64,000 nt of DNA from Delphinus delphis (GCF_949987515.2 NC_082683.1:101605918-101669917), one strand, 5' to 3'. Positions 48,859 to 63,875 are shown, counted from the first letter of the stretch. Notes: generated from the letters alone by a model not told the origin. Translations and numbers: made by a program.

Positions 48859-49192
48859 TTTTTTTTAAATAAATTTATATATTTATTATTTATTTTTGGC
48901 TGTGTTGGGTCTTCGTTGCTGCACATGGGCTTTCTCTAGTTGCGGCGAGCGGGGGCTACTCTTCGTTGCGGTGCGCGGGCTTCTCACTGCGGCGGCTCCT
49001 CTTGTTGTGGAGCACGGGCTCTAGGCACACAGGCTTCCTCAGTTGCAGCACACAGGCTCAGTAGTTGTGGCTCGCGGGCTCTAGAGCGCAGGCTCAGTAG
49101 TTATGGCACACGGGCTTAGTTGCTCTGTGGCATGTGGAATCTTCCCAGATCAGGGCCCGAATCCGTGTTCCCCGCACTGGCAGGCAGATTCT
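48859..49192 (-). mobile_element. Long CHR-family SINE, 5'-truncated
   Basis: AT-rich tail at the left, body through ggcaggcagattctt. The last roughly 25 bases of the inverted head are missing, so the copy is truncated at its 5' end. Confidence 0.88.
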
Positions 49193-50288
49193 TGTAGATC
49201 AAGAGGAAGATACATCTCTACCCTCTTCCCAGGTATATCCTCTCACTTTGTTCTTGATTCCGTATTTCTCTATATCAGTTATTTCTGATCTTCTATCTTT
49301 CTGCATTTTCTGACCTCCCAAGGAGTGGCCCGCATGGTAGATTTAGGTGGTCTATGGAAATGTTATTAAATAACATTAACTCATAAAGTGAGAGGGTTAT
49401 TCCCTTTTCAGTTCTTCTTTAATCCTTTTGTTTATCTAAGAAGAATGTCTCATTTGGTGCTAGTGTTTCTCAAAACATTTGCAAATATTTCTGTTTTAAC
49501 AAAGGGAATGAACCAGAATTAAGGAAAGTTCAGACTTTGGTGGAAAACATTACCTAGTTAGACTTGAATAACATTATTATGTTTTTATTGTACTTACTAT
49601 TCATTTTCTTTTCAAACTTTTTAAAGTTATTAAGCATTTCAGATGAAATACATAGAATAATGTCACAGACACACATGTACCTACTTCTAGGTTTAACAAA
49701 TGCTGACATTTTGCCATGTTTGTTTAAGGTTGTGTCAGCATAGTTCAACCAGAGAAACAGGAGGCAGAACTTCTAGGCTGGAGATGTATGTGTTTGTATA
49801 TATATGTGTATCTGTATCTGTATATATGTACGTGATTATATATGTAATCAGCGAATAATTTATTATGAGGATTTGACCATATATAATTGTGGGAGCTAGT
49901 TCGGCAGTCCCTGTAAGGCTGTTTTCTCTGTGTCTGTTGTTGGAGCTTGAAGTCTGCAGGGAAGGCAGCCTGGAACACATCAGGATTGACTGGAATCTGT
50001 GTCATTCTCACTGCCTGCAACCTTGATGAAGCACATCTGTTTCATCATGGAACTAAACACACACTTGGCCCAGGAGTCAGAGCAGCCAAAGGAGGATCCC
50101 GGGGAGTGTAGATCAGTAGCAGGTCCAGCTGCTGTGTTGCAGCGACAAGGTGAGGCAGCAGAAACATGACGGTGGATGTGAGGCACAAAATCACTGGCCC
50201 CAAAACCTGCCCGAAAATCTCTCTTGTGCCCCACCTTAAATAAAAATGTGCCAGCTAACACTTAGTACTGTAGAAGAACATTGTATTT
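49193..50288. other. Intron 1 sequence with old repeats
   Basis: 49560-49735 resembles an L1M 3'UTR. 49736-50260 opens agttcaaccagagaaacagg and has TA/GT-rich sequence, a familiar but unassigned mammalian repeat. No exon is recognised. Confidence 0.4.
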
Positions 50289-50674
50289 GTTTTAATTTTA
50301 TTTATTTATTTATTTTTGGCTGCATTGGGTCTTCATTGCTGCGTGCGGGCTTTCTCTAGTTGCGGTGAGCCGGGGCTACTCTTCCTTGTGCGCGGGCTTC
50401 TCATTGCGGTGGATTTTCTTGTTGCAGAGCATGGGCTCCAGGCGAGCGTGGGCTTCAGTAGTTGTGGCGCATGGGCTCAGTAGTTGTGGCTCTCGGGCTC
50501 TAGAGCACAGGCTCAGTAGTTGTGGCTCACAGGCTCTAGAGCGCAGGCTCAGTAGCTGTGGCTCACGGGCTTAGTTGCTCCGCAGCATGTGGGATCTTAC
50601 CGGACCAGGGCTCGAACCCATGTCCCCTGCATTGACAGGCAGATTCCTAACCAGTGAGCCACCAGGGAAGCCCC
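50289..50674 (-). mobile_element. Long CHR-family SINE with an internal duplication
   Basis: AT-rich tail at left, inverted head gccaccagggaagcccc at right. Target duplication agaacattgtattt on both sides (50275-50288 and 50675-50688). At 386 bp it is longer than its relatives because a roughly 40-bp unit (cagtagttgtggctc plus gggctctagagc type) occurs one extra time at about 50480-50560. Confidence 0.93.
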
Positions 50675-50909
50675 AGAACATTGTATTTTTATAGTTCCGT
50701 CTGGCTGGTTATATTTGTATTGATATACAATTTTATTTCTCTGTAAATTTACAAGTTAAAAAATTTGAGTCCATTTAAAAGAAGGCCATTAAGTAAATAA
50801 TAGAAAACAAATGGGCACGTAACACTCTTGCAGGGGGTACTCACATGACTGAAGTTTGGGAAAAGCTGAGCCTGTCCAGTAATACTTCTTCAAAGAACAC
50901 TAAAAATAG

Positions 50910-51290
50910 GTTCTTTACTCTCATGACTCTGATCAGACTCTTTCTTTGGCCTAAGAATTCCTTCCTTGATTTTTGTTTTGATTAAACCCCTAGCAGTCTT
51001 TCACTGCCTAGCTCAGGTGTCACATTTGCAACCTTTTCCTTATTCCCCGAGTTGGAATTCACATCTGCTTTCTTTGTTGTCTCATTAACTTCATTTCTAC
51101 TCTGGCTAATAGAGCATTTGTCCAAATCTGCCTTGTATTTATAGCTCTGGACATATTGTCCTCACTTGAATGTATGTGCCTAAGAAGGAAACAACTGTTT
51201 CTTACCCATCATTGTTATCACCTGAGGCTCAGAATACACTGTGTTGCAAAGTGTTGGCACTCACTAAAATTTTTTAAAAATTAAACTGAA
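50910..51290 (+). mobile_element. L2 LINE fragment
   Basis: L2-like phrases: cactgcctagctcaggtgtc, tttccttattccccgagt, tattgtcctcacttgaatg. Confidence 0.55.
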
Positions 51291-51299
51291 ATAACAGAA

Positions 51300-52689
51300 G
51301 GAAGGTGGTCAGGTGGTGGCATTCCCATTTTATTTGGGAGATTGAGAGGGAAACTGATGTGGGTCAAATAATGTGTCCAAGGTCTTAATTAGTGGTTGGA
51401 ACCAAGATTAGGTCCCATAATTACTGGTTTTTAATCCATCATCATTTTCTTTGCCACACGCTTATGCAAGGAATTAGTTAACCAAATATATTATAGCCTG
51501 TTATGTACACAGTAGTGTGTTGGGTTTCTTGAAAGGACATAGAAGTAGAAATTAGGGTTTTCTTTTCTTCAGGAGATGGCAAATCATTAGAAGAGAAAAA
51601 ATTATATCTATACTGTTAAATAATGATACAAAGTAATATTTCCCTAGTAAATAATACAGCCACTGAATGCTTTAGACATTAAGAAAGAGACATCAGCATG
51701 GTCTAGAGTGGTTTGTTGAAACTTCAGAAAGAGGGTTGAGCTTGAGCTGAACTTTGAAGCTTGGGTTAAGAGAGAAGTGGGTAGGCCGTTTCAGGTGGAG
51801 AAACATAACATTGGAGAAAGTATAGAAGAGGGAATAACCTAGACCCTTGTTACACGAAGTGTGGCCCAGACCATCAGCCTTGACCTCACCAGAGCTTGTT
51901 AGAAAAGCAGGATCTCAGGTCTCATCCCGGCCTGCAGAGTCACACTCTGAACGTTAAAATTGGGAGGCGCTGATAGATGCTATTTGGATGGTGCTATGCG
52001 ATTTACTGTGTGATGTTGGCTAAAGAAAAATCCCTTTGACCTTCAGATTAGGTTAGTTAGATATGAATGAACTAGATAAAGATGTACTGCCAGTGTCCAG
52101 TCTTACTGGAAGAAAACGTGAAGTTTAGAAAGGTTTTGATTTGCTGGAAGTTTACTAGAGCTGGGATTCAGACTCAGGTGTACAGATCCCATATGCTTTT
52201 CACAGCACACAATGAAAAGTCCTGTTTGGGGAACTGAACAGGCTAGTACAGAAAGCCTGGATGCAGATAAGGTAGCCATCGGGTCATGTGGTAGATACCT
52301 GGGTGCTAGGACAGCTATCATTTATCCATTAGTATGTTTTGACCAGAAGAGTTTCACAAAGAATGTCTCAGGGAGACTGATCTGGTGGCATCATGTGGAT
52401 AAATCAGAGTCAGGGAAGAAATGGGACTTAGAGGCATCTGTTATTCAGGGCGTAATTAAATTTTTTAAACACAAGAAATAGTATCAGTAAGTCACTCCAC
52501 AGATATTTATTGAATACCCACTTTGTGCTGGGCCCTGGACATTGGGTGCTGCCTTCGTGATGTGGTCATACTCATGTAATGCTTTTGATTGAGTCAATTA
52601 GATAACTGAGTGATGACAACAATGAAATCATCTTTGATCCCTCCCCCCAACTTTTTCTCTGAAAAAAGCTCTGGCCCCAAAGTTAGGTG
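51300..52689. other. Intron 1 sequence with MIR- and L2-like traces
   Basis: 51310-51460 looks like a minus-strand MIR, 51480-51840 like a minus-strand L2 (aagagggttgagcttgagc, tgggtaggccgtttcaggtgg), and 52495-52550 like another L2/MIR terminus. No exon is recognised. Confidence 0.45.
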
Positions 52690-52890
52690 GCTCCCAGTCT
52701 CATCCTGGCTTTGCCATTAGTGTTTTACGTTCCCTTGAACGTTCATTTAATCGCTCTGTGGCTCATCTTTCCCACTTACAACATAAACATCATATTTACC
52801 ATGACTTCACCAGTACAAGATATTGTGATGAGATAATTTATGGGAGACATTTTTGGTTTCCTGAGTATTATAAAGGCTTATAATGCTGTT
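52690..52890 (+). mobile_element. MIR SINE remnant
   Basis: MIR phrases: tctcatcctggctttgccat, gttcatttaatcgctctgtgg. Confidence 0.6.
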
Positions 52891-53658
52891 AGTGTAAAAT
52901 TACTTTTAAAGCATTCACTTTTGAAACTTTAAAAATTTCAATCCCCCAGTGCATCTTAGTCACTTTTCTAATTATAATTACATTGAAGGGGAAAAATCAG
53001 TCCTGCCATCTGTGGCACTCGTTCTCCTTCCCTGGAGGTAGCACTAGAGAAGATAATGATTTATTTGAGATGTTGGTGGTCCCACCCCGAAGGAGAATGG
53101 ATGGTGGTTTCTCATTGTGGCTTTAAGACCCATCTGCTGATGGGTGCAATTCTCTAGACAAGGCTACGTAGTGAATGTGTGCACAGAGTCACAGCAGAGG
53201 GAAGAGAGGGAGAGTGTTTGTACTCTGGGGGAAGAAGCAAGATGAGAGCTCCGTGACATTGTCGCAGACGCAAACCGAGGAAAACCGCTCCATGTGCCTT
53301 GTATAGGTGGTGCATCCCCTGGACTAGCTAAGGGCTAAACCATCTTCGACTTCATAGGACCATGTGACCCATGTATGTGGCTCTGGTGTAAAGTACCTAA
53401 CAGTAATCTGTATGCAGAGTTTAAGCATCTCCTCTTTTACCTAATCCTCATGATGTCCCTTTCACCTTTCATAGTTAGCATGTATTATAGATACCTGCCT
53501 ACTCTCTCTTTTACCTTTAGCAAAACCAGGCATGGCCATTTGTGTCAAAGACAGAAAGGCTGACGCCATGTTATGGAGACTGGCACAGCAAGGAAGAGCT
53601 GCATGTTTCCGACCCCTCTGGTGACACAAAGCCATGGCCCTGTGTATTCTGTGAGGTC

Positions 53659-53660
<2 letters not shown>
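52891..53660. other. Intron 1 sequence, nothing recognised
   Basis: No exon, RNA gene or repeat is recognised. Confidence 0.4.

Positions 53661-53694
<34 letters not shown>
53661..53694. repeat. (TG)17 microsatellite
   Basis: Seventeen uninterrupted TG units followed by cgcgctc. Confidence 0.97.
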
Positions 53695-53699
<5 letters not shown>

Positions 53700-54109
53700 T
53701 CACATGGGGTGGGTAATGGAAACATTGTGAGGGGTAGGAAGAGAGCAGAGAAAGTGAGAAAGGAGGAAAGTGCTTCTTCAACCTACTGACTGCTAAGGAT
53801 AATACTGATTAATACAGATAATACTGATTAGCTAGGTTTCACTGCTCCCTGCGTTATAAATAAGGGTATATATCAGCACCACCTCTTTGTGTTTTAACTT
53901 TTTTTCTGTACGTTGTAGTTTCTTCCAAGATTGGTAGCCTCCACAATGAAATACACCTCAGATTAGAGGACCCTTTGGAGCACTTCCTGTTTTACACACA
54001 ACATTGCTTATTCTAGAATAATACAGATAAAAATAAGATGCATTAACATATTTTCACCAAGCACTTAGAATGGTATCTGGAATATAGTTAGCATTAGAGA
54101 AGTGTTTGC

Positions 54110-54560
54110 TGTTATTATTAGTATTCTGTTATGGTCATTCATTCATCCATGGACTTGTTGAATGTGTGATATCATCTATCTAGGCCCTGAGTTATTTGCT
54201 TTGGGAGCCTAAAGGTGAATCAGACACAGATCCTGCCCTCAGAGAGGGTAGATTTCAATAGAAAAAATAAGACAAGCAGATACGTATAGTGCAGTGAAGA
54301 AAATGATATGGGTTCTAAGAAAGGTCTAAATGGAACTTTTGGAGGTGAGCAGAAGCAGGAGAGGGCTTCTGGAGGGGTTGGAGGGAAGGCAAGGTGGTAG
54401 GAGGTGGCAAGGAGGAGGGGGCATCTGAGTTACATCTTGGAGGATGGGAAAGGTTCAGACATTCACAGCAGAAGAAAGTGCTTTGTAGGTGAAGTGAATG
54501 GTACGAACAAAAGCAGAAAAGAGCATGCTTAGAGAAAAAAATATAACTAGTTAGGTTTGC
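54110..54560 (-). mobile_element. L2 LINE remnant
   Basis: Inverted L2 terminus: ggtcattcattcatccatgg, acagatcctgccctcagaga, then ttacatcttggaggatggg. Confidence 0.55.
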
Positions 54561-56533
<1,973 letters not shown>

Positions 56534-56778
56534 TGACCACTGAATGAGCCCCCTGGAGCCATTGTTTGGTCTTGTTGTTTTAAATCTCAGCTCACCTTCC
56601 AATCACTTTCTAGTAAATTTGAGAGTTAAAGGAGAATATCCTAGGGAAATACATTGTTCTTCCTTCTTACTGCAAATGGGAGAAGCATGAGTCCTACCAA
56701 ACTAGTTATAGATGAAGTAAGACATAAACTCCAGAAGAGCCCCATTTTGATTAGAGTATCCTTTTAAAAAGTGAATTA

Positions 56779-56985
56779 GGGCTTCCCTGGTGGCGCAGTG
56801 GTTGAGAGTCCGCCTGCCGATGCAGGGGACGCGGGTTCGTGCCCCGGTCCGGGAGGATCCCACATGCCGCGGAGCGGCTGGGCCCGTGAGCCATGGCTGC
56901 TGAGTCTGCGCGTCCGGAGCCTGTGCTCTGCAACGGGAGAGGCCACAGCAGTGAGAGGCACGCGTACCGCAAAAAAAAAAAAAAA
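56779..56985 (+). mobile_element. CHR-2-like short SINE
   Basis: Head gggcttccctggtggcgcag, full body, oligo-A tail. Target duplication aaaaagtgaatta on both sides. It lies 276 bp after exon 2. Confidence 0.94.
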
Positions 56986-57015
56986 AAGTGAATTAAAACT
57001 TTCATGTCTTTTTCT

Positions 57016-57355
57016 TTTTTTTTAAAATTAATTAATTATTTATTCATTAATTTTTGGCTGCGTTGGGTTTTCGTTGCTGCATGCGGGCTTTCTCTAGTTG
57101 CTGCAAGTGGGGGCTACTCTTCATTGTGGTGGCTTCTCTTGCTGTGGATCACGGGTTCTAGGTGTGCAGGCTTCAGTAGTTGTGGCATGCAGGCTCAGTA
57201 GTTGTGGCTCACGGGCTCTAGATTGCAGGCTCAGTAGTTGTGGCGCACGGGCTTATTTGCTCCGTGGTGTGTGGGATCTTCCCAGACCAGGGCTTGAACC
57301 TGTGTCCCCCGCATTAGCAGGCGGATTCTTAACCACTGGCCACCAGGGAAGTCCC
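57016..57355 (-). mobile_element. Long CHR-family SINE (ATTT-tailed type)
   Basis: AT-rich tail at left, inverted head ccaccagggaagtcccc at right. Target duplication catgtctttttct on both sides. Confidence 0.93.
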
Positions 57356-57739
57356 CATGTCTTTTTCTTATATCCCCCAAAATTAACAAAGTAAAGAGAG
57401 GGAAATGTAATGGCTCATCTATAACATCCACAGTTGATGTTTAAGTCCAGTCCTGTGTGTAGACTGCATGGGGCACCTTGACTGTACAACATAAAATACA
57501 AATGGTACTGCCCAGTGTGGGCAGAAAGCCTTACCTTCAAGGGGACTTTCCTGGCCAAGAAGGTTCTGGTAAGGAGAGCACCGTCTGGGCCAGCGAGTTA
57601 TATAAACTGAGGATAGATAGTCTGGTTAAGAGAAACCCTGGGATAAGAGGTGCAGGGCCCAAGCACAGCTGGAAAGCACAGGTCCTGGTTGTTAAAGTGT
57701 TGAAATACTGTGTGTCCTTTGCCTGCTCTCCACAAGCTA

Positions 57740-58290
57740 TCCATTTGCACACTGACACCCTAGCCCAGTGGCATTTTCATGACAATGATCCAGTCCTGTC
57801 ATCCCTCACCCAAAAACCTCCAGTGGTTCTCCCACCACACCCAGAAAACAGTGAAACCCTACATGTTACATTCAAAGCCCTTCACCCTCCCCAGCTTGGT
57901 CCTGGGTGTACTTTCCAGACCCATTCTACACTTCTCTCTGCCTCCCCTGCTTCCCACTTGTGCCCTGAGCCCTCAGCCCATACCCGTTACCTGCGTCAGG
58001 ATGGCCCCAAACACTCACCCTCGCCTCTGCCTGGTGAAATCCTAACCTACCCTCTACTGCTCACTTGACCATTACCTTCCCTGAGAAGTCTTTCCTGACC
58101 CACTCCCCAGAAGAAGTAAATACACTTTTGTTTCTGCTCCAGCAACAGTTTGTTTGCACTTATGTGACACACTGTAGTTTGTGGTTCAGCTCTATTTTTT
58201 TAAGTCCTTTGAGGTCAGGAATCATATTTTGGTCGTCTTTGTATTTCCATGGCTTTCTGGCCACCACCACAATAACTACCATCACAAGTA
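57740..58290 (+). mobile_element. L2 LINE 3' region
   Basis: L2 order: cctccagtggttctcccac, ttcaaagcccttcaccctcc, gagaagtctttcctgaccca, cctttgaggtcaggaatc. The 196-codon frame across 57478-58068 is a by-product of this element and upstream sequence. Confidence 0.7.
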
Positions 58291-58309
58291 TCACCACTAC
58301 TCAGCTATA

Positions 58310-58555
58310 AAAATAATAAATAGCATTGTGGAATGATGACTATATGCCAGACATTGTAATATTTTACAGCCCTTATTTCATTTAATCCTCAAAATAATTT
58401 TATGAGGTAGGCACTATTTTCTGCATTTTATAGATGAAGAAATTGAGACTTCTTGAGGTCAGCTAATAAGGGCAGAGCTAGGATTTGAACCCAAATTTGT
58501 CTTAAGTCAGAAGCCTGTGCTCTTATTATTGTACTTTTTAGGGACCTATCCCATC
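58310..58555 (-). mobile_element. MIR SINE
   Basis: Minus-strand MIR: atgactatatgccagacatt, ttatttcatttaatcctca, ttttatagatgaagaaattg, gctaggatttgaacccaaat. Confidence 0.82.
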
Positions 58556-58582
58556 TAAATTGGTATGCACATCTCTTAGTTC

Positions 58583-58797
58583 TTTTTTTTTTTTTTTTTT
58601 TTTTTGCGGTACGCGGGCCTCCCACTGCTGTGACCTCTCCCGTTGCAGAGCACAGGCTCCAGACGCGCAGGCTCAGCGGCCATGGCTCACGGGCCCAGCC
58701 GCTTCGCGGCATGTGGGATTCTCCCGGACCGGGGAACGAACCTGTGTCACCTGCATCGGCAGGTGGACTCTCGACCACTGCGCCACCAGGGAAGCCC
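58583..58797 (-). mobile_element. CHR-2-like short SINE
   Basis: T23 left end, full body, inverted head. Target duplication ctcttagttcttttt on both sides. Confidence 0.94.
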
Positions 58798-58844
58798 TCT
58801 TAGTTCTTTTTGATAGCTTAACAAAAGCCAAAGAACTTTAAAAG

Positions 58845-59725
58845 TTATTTTATTTGGAAATAATTTCAAACTGACAGAAATTTCAAGAATAGTTCAAAGA
58901 ATACCCTTATATCCTTTAGTTTCATCTGTTGGTAGTATTTTTCCTCACTGGTGTTACTGTTCTTCTCAATTTTTTAAAGCCATTTGAAAGTTGCGCATAC
59001 TGCTGTTCTTTTATACCCAAATACTTCAGTGTGTATTTCCTAAAAATAAGAACATTCTCTTACATAAACACAGTACAATTATCAACTTCAAGAAATTTAA
59101 CATTGATGCTGCAGTTTTATCAGATCTACTGTCCACACCCAGTTTTGCCACTTGACCCAGTAATGTCCTTGATAGCGGTGGTTTTCCCCTCTTGCATTGA
59201 ATTCAGTTTAGGATCACACATTGCATATAGTTGTCATGGCTTTTTAGTATCTTTTCACCTTCAGCCTTTCTGTTTCTTTTATGATATTATACTTTTGAAG
59301 AATGTATAATCTCTCCCTTTTTAAAAATAACAGTGTTCTCCATTTTGGGTCTGTCTGATGATTCCTCATTCAGGTTATGCATCCACAGTCAGACTAGTAC
59401 ACAAGTAATGTTGTGTCCTTGGAGGATCACACAGGAGACACACAATATTCATCTGCCCTTTTTGGGTGATGTTAATTTGACCATCCAGGTATTGCCTGAT
59501 TTCTCCCCTGTATAGTTTTTTTTTTCTTTTCATTTCAAGAAATAAGTAATCTGTGTGAAGTCGAGTCACTTTAAGATTATGCTAAATTACTATTCCTTAT
59601 CAGAAACCCCTCCCTCCAATTTAGCATCCTTTGATGATTTTTTCATAAACCAAGCTAGACTATGATGGTTACAAAATGATGAATTCTTAACTCTAGTGCT
59701 TCCTCTACATTTGCCAGTTGGGCTT
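58845..59725 (-). mobile_element. Old L1 3'UTR (L1M type)
   Basis: Phrases such as gaatagttcaaagaataccc, catcagatctactgtccac-like segments and ggatcacacattgcatatag are typical of an old L1 3'UTR in minus orientation. There is no coding potential. Confidence 0.6.
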
Positions 59726-59729
59726 TTTT

Positions 59730-60385
59730 ATTTTAATTTAGGTATAATTGACATATAACATTATAGTAGTTTCAGTTGTACAACATAATGATTTGCTATT
59801 TCTATCACTGAAAAAATCACCATAACAAGTCTAGTTAACATTCCTCACCATACGTGGTTACAAAATTTTTTTTTCCTTCTGATGAGAACTTTTAAGATCT
59901 ATTCTCTTTGGAACTTTCAGATGTGCAATACAGTATTAACTGTGGTCACCTTGCTGTACATAACATCCCTGTGACTTATTTATTTTATAACTGGAAGTTT
60001 GTACCTTTTGACCCCCTTCACTCATTTCAGCTACCCCCTCACCTCTTGCCTCTGGCAACTACAGTCTGTTCTTTATACGTCAGAGCTTGGGTTCATTTTT
60101 TGTTTTTTGTCTTTTTAGATTTTGCTGTAAGCAACAGCCCTCTCTTCTTCCTTGTCCATCTGTCTGCCTGTCTGTCTGTATCTCTTCCTCTTCATCTCCC
60201 TCTTCTTTTCTCTCTCTCTCTCTCTCTCTCCATCTCTCTATCTCTCTGTCATTAGTATGTACTAGTGGATTCCTAGTCTTTTCAATTATTTATAATTTAT
60301 TACAGCTTTTAATTATTTTGGTGCTCAAATTATCCCCAATTTACCAGTGGGAACCTCTTCAAGCTGGCTCTTGTCTCCTTTTTTT
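59730..60385 (-). mobile_element. L1 3'UTR fragment with a (TC)n tract
   Basis: Inverted L1 3'UTR: ttgacatataacattatagt, gtctagttaacattcctcac, gacttatttattttataact. A TC repeat lies at 60209-60230. Confidence 0.7.
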
Positions 60386-60389
60386 TTAA

Positions 60390-61330
60390 TTAAAGTTTTT
60401 ATTTTGAGATAATTGTAGATTTACATGCAGTTGCAAGAAATAATACAGATAAATTCTGTGAATGCTTTGCCCAGTTTTTCCCAATGGTAGCAGCTTGTAA
60501 AATCATAATATACTATCACAGCCAGGATAACGACATTGATACGGCTAAGACACAGAACATTTCCATCACCACAAGGATCTGTTACCATATATATTTATAT
60601 ATAGCCACACCCACTTTCCTCCCTCCCCAGCACTGTCTAATTTCCCTGGTAACCACTAATCTTTTCTCCTATACTTTAATTTCATCATTTCAAGAATATT
60701 ATAAAAATGGAATCATACATGTAGCCTTTTGGGATCAGCACTTTTTTTTTCACTCAGCATAATTCTCTACAGACTCATCTAGGTTTAATTATATTACTTT
60801 AGTTATACAATAAGTCTTATGTACAGGTAGATTGGTTCCTCTCACTTTATTCCTTTTCAAGATTGTTTTAGTTCCTTTGGCTTTTCATATAGAATTGGTG
60901 TTAGTCCTTTAAACATTTGGGAGAATTCTCCAATAAAATCATCTGGGTCTTTAGTTTTCTTTTTTGGGGGTTTTAAAATTATGAATTCAATTTCCTCAAA
61001 AGTTATAAGACTATTTAAATGAGCTCTATTGTGTTGTGAGTTGGGGCAGTTTGTGATTTTCAGAGAATTGGTCCATTTCATCTAAGTTTTCAAAAATATG
61101 TGTGTAGCGTTGTTCATTGTATTACTTTATTATCCTTTTGATGTCTGCAGAGTCTGAAATGATATCCCCTTTTATTACCTGATATTGGTGATTTGTGTCC
61201 TTTCATATTTAGTTACCCATCTGTCCTGATAGAGTTTTGTCAATTTTACGGTTCTTTTTAAAGAACCAACATTCTGTTTCATTGAACGATCAAGCATAAT
61301 TTAGAAAACTCAAGAGGAGAAGGAAAGTCT
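60390..61330 (-). mobile_element. L1 remnant: 3'UTR and reverse-transcriptase part of ORF2
   Basis: The left part is an L1 3'UTR (gataattgtagatttacatg, cagcataattctctacagac). The right part (60857-61300) is decayed ORF2 reverse transcriptase in minus orientation; the translated stretch DPDDFIGEFSQMFK lies at the RT entry region. Confidence 0.8.
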
Positions 61331-61379
61331 GTTGTATTTACATTGTTCTTTCTTCCTTCCTGATATTCCAAAGTCCCTT

Positions 61380-63030
61380 CTTTTATGTTTTCTTTCTTTT
61401 TAGAGCACTTTCATTAGCCGTTGTTTTAGGGTAGTTCTGATGGCGACAAATTCTTTTAGTTTACCTTTATCTGAGAATATCCTGGTTTCCCCTTCATCTC
61501 TTGTTTTCACTAGTTATAAAATTCTTGGTTGACGGTTCTTTTCTTTCAGCATTTAAAAACTCCTGTGCTACTTCCTTCTGGCCTTTATGATTTGTGATGA
61601 AAAATATGGTATTTGAATTTTTTTTTCCCCTATAGGGAAGGTGTCATTTCTCTCTTGCTACTTTTAAGGTTTTTTCAGTCTTTAGTTTTTAAAAGTTAGA
61701 TTGTGATGTTACTTGGTATGGATTTCTTCAGGTTTATCTTATTTGGAGTTTTCTGAGCTTCTTGGATCTTCAGGGTTATATCTCTTAAATTGGGAGATAC
61801 TCAGCTGTTATTTGTTCGTGTACTTTTTTTTTTTTTTAGTACTTCCCTCTTTCTCCTTTCCCTCTAGAACTCCAGTGACAAAAATGTTAATTCTTTTGTT
61901 CCAGCCCCACAGATCCCTAAAGGTTTGTTCTTTTTTTTTTTTTTTCAGTCTATTTTATCTTTGTTTTCAGATTGGGTATTTCCTGTTGTTGTATTTTCAA
62001 GTTTACTGATTCTTTCCTCTATTCTGCTGTTGAATCCATTCATTGTATCTTTTAGCTTAAAATTTTCTATTTTGTTTTTTTTTATATTTCCTCTTTCTTT
62101 GCTGAGACTTTATCTTCGTTGAATCTTTTTATTTTGTCATCTATTTCAAGCATGTTTACAAGTGCTTATGATGGCAGCTCTAAGATCTTTGTCAGTTATT
62201 TCTATAATCTCTATCATCTCAGTGGTTGTCTTTTTTCATTCTACTTTGAGATTCTTCTAATTCTTGGTATGACAGATTATTTTTGTTTGAAACCTGAAGT
62301 TTGGGGGATTAGGCTAAGAGATACTGTGTCTTATTTAAGCCTTCTATTTTAGCTGGCTTTCTATGACACTGCTCTGGCACAGGAAGAAGGGAAGGGTGTT
62401 TCATTACTACTGGCAGTGAAATCCAGTCTCCCCACGTGGTCTCCACTGACACTGGTGGTGGTGGCGGTGGTGGTACTGGGGCAGGAGGGAGGGGAGCTTT
62501 GGCAGGAATGAATGTGCTGGCTCCTACTTGTCTTTCGTGACACCACCTGGGTGGGGTGGGGTGGAGCGACTCATCACTGCCTGACCAGGCGGAAGCCTCG
62601 GTTCCCCACTTAGACTTTGCTGGTGTAGATGGGGTTGGAGCCCCAGTTGGTAGGTTTATTCGTTTATTTTTTTGGGGGTGGTAATTGGCCAGAATAAAGC
62701 AGTGATTCCCCAAAAGTCTTTTGTCTTGCTGGGCTGCCCCTCTCCTGGGCCTTTTGCTAGAGAGCAGACCTCACTGGGACTTCTTTTGTGTCTCCTCTTA
62801 GCATTTCTGAGTCTCTGGCTTCTCCAGTACCCAGTCTGGGTGTGTGAGGTAAAGGGAAACCCAGGGAACTCACCACTGCACCATTCCTTGAGTCCCAAGG
62901 TCCTTAGCTGGTTTTCTCTCCACCTTTCAGAGTTGTCTTAATGTTTATTTTATGTATAATGTCCAGGATTTTTAGTAGTACACAGTAGGGGAAACAAGGA
63001 AAAGTACATGCGAAAGAGTTCCTGGACCCA
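61380..63030 (-). mobile_element. L1 (or HAL1) ORF1 and 5' region remnant
   Basis: Phrases taacattcttttagtttac-like, ggatttcttcaggtttatct, ctgagcttcttggatcttc and ctccagtgacaaaaatgtt match the decayed ORF1 region in minus orientation. 62350-63030 is GC-richer, contains a GGT/GGC repeat at about 62452-62480, and ends ccaggatttttagtagtac, a phrase of L1/HAL1 5' regions. Confidence 0.6.
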
Positions 63031-63039
63031 ATTCCAACA

Positions 63040-63875
63040 AGCAGTTCTCGGATGCCAGCAGTATGTGCGAGAATTCAGCTCAATTCTGATACTATCTACC
63101 CAGAGACAGAATGGAATTCCACAGGTAAAGGGCTCAGCTCCACGAGACTGCCCTCTACTTCAGATGCCAGTCGCAAACACAGGTTACCGGTGCTTCTGAC
63201 CATCTGACTATAAATCAGAAGTTCCCGTGACCTGCTCTTCAGGCTCAATTAATTTGCTAGAATGGATCACAGAACTCAGGAAAAAACCGCTTACTTACTA
63301 GATTACTGGTTTATTATGAAAGGATATTAAAGGATACGGAACGACAGCCAGATGAAGAGCTGCATAGGACAGAGCATGGGGAAACAGTGCAGAGCTTCCA
63401 TGCTCTCTGAGCGCCACGCTTCCCAATCTCCACGTGTTCACCAGCCCAGAAGCTCTCCGAACACCCTCCATTTGGGTTTTTATGGAGGCTTCATTACATA
63501 GGCATGATTGATTAAATCATTGGCAGTTGGTGCTTGGTTTAAATTCCAGCCCCTCTCCTCTCCCTAGAGTTTGGGGGGAGGGATGGGGGTTGAGAGTAAA
63601 AGATCTAACCCTCTAATCACATGGTTGGTTCCCCTCCGCAACCAGCCTCCACCCTTGGGTGGGACCCAAAGTCACATTCCCTGAAGCAGTTTTCAGGAAC
63701 TAAGGACAAGAGACAATTAACCCATTGCTCTTAACCTAAGCTCAGGAATTCCAAGGGTTTTGGGAGCTGTGAGCCAGGAACTATGAATGGAGACCAAATA
63801 TACATGACAAATATATCTGCATTTGGTCATCTGAATGACCAAATATATATTTCTGCTATAAATCACAGTATCACA
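63040..63875 (-). mobile_element. Probable solitary LTR of an endogenous retrovirus
   Basis: The block contains agattactggtttattatga (complement of a polyadenylation signal), ttttatggaggcttcattac, gattgattaaatcattggc and ctaatcacatggttggttcc, a recognisable mammalian LTR pattern in minus orientation. No gag, pol or env is adjacent. The exact ends are uncertain. Confidence 0.55.

Noticed and set aside
57478..58068. 196-codon plus frame in intron 2
   Set aside because: Most of it is translated L2 DNA; no domain, and no splice sites that fit SLC22A15.
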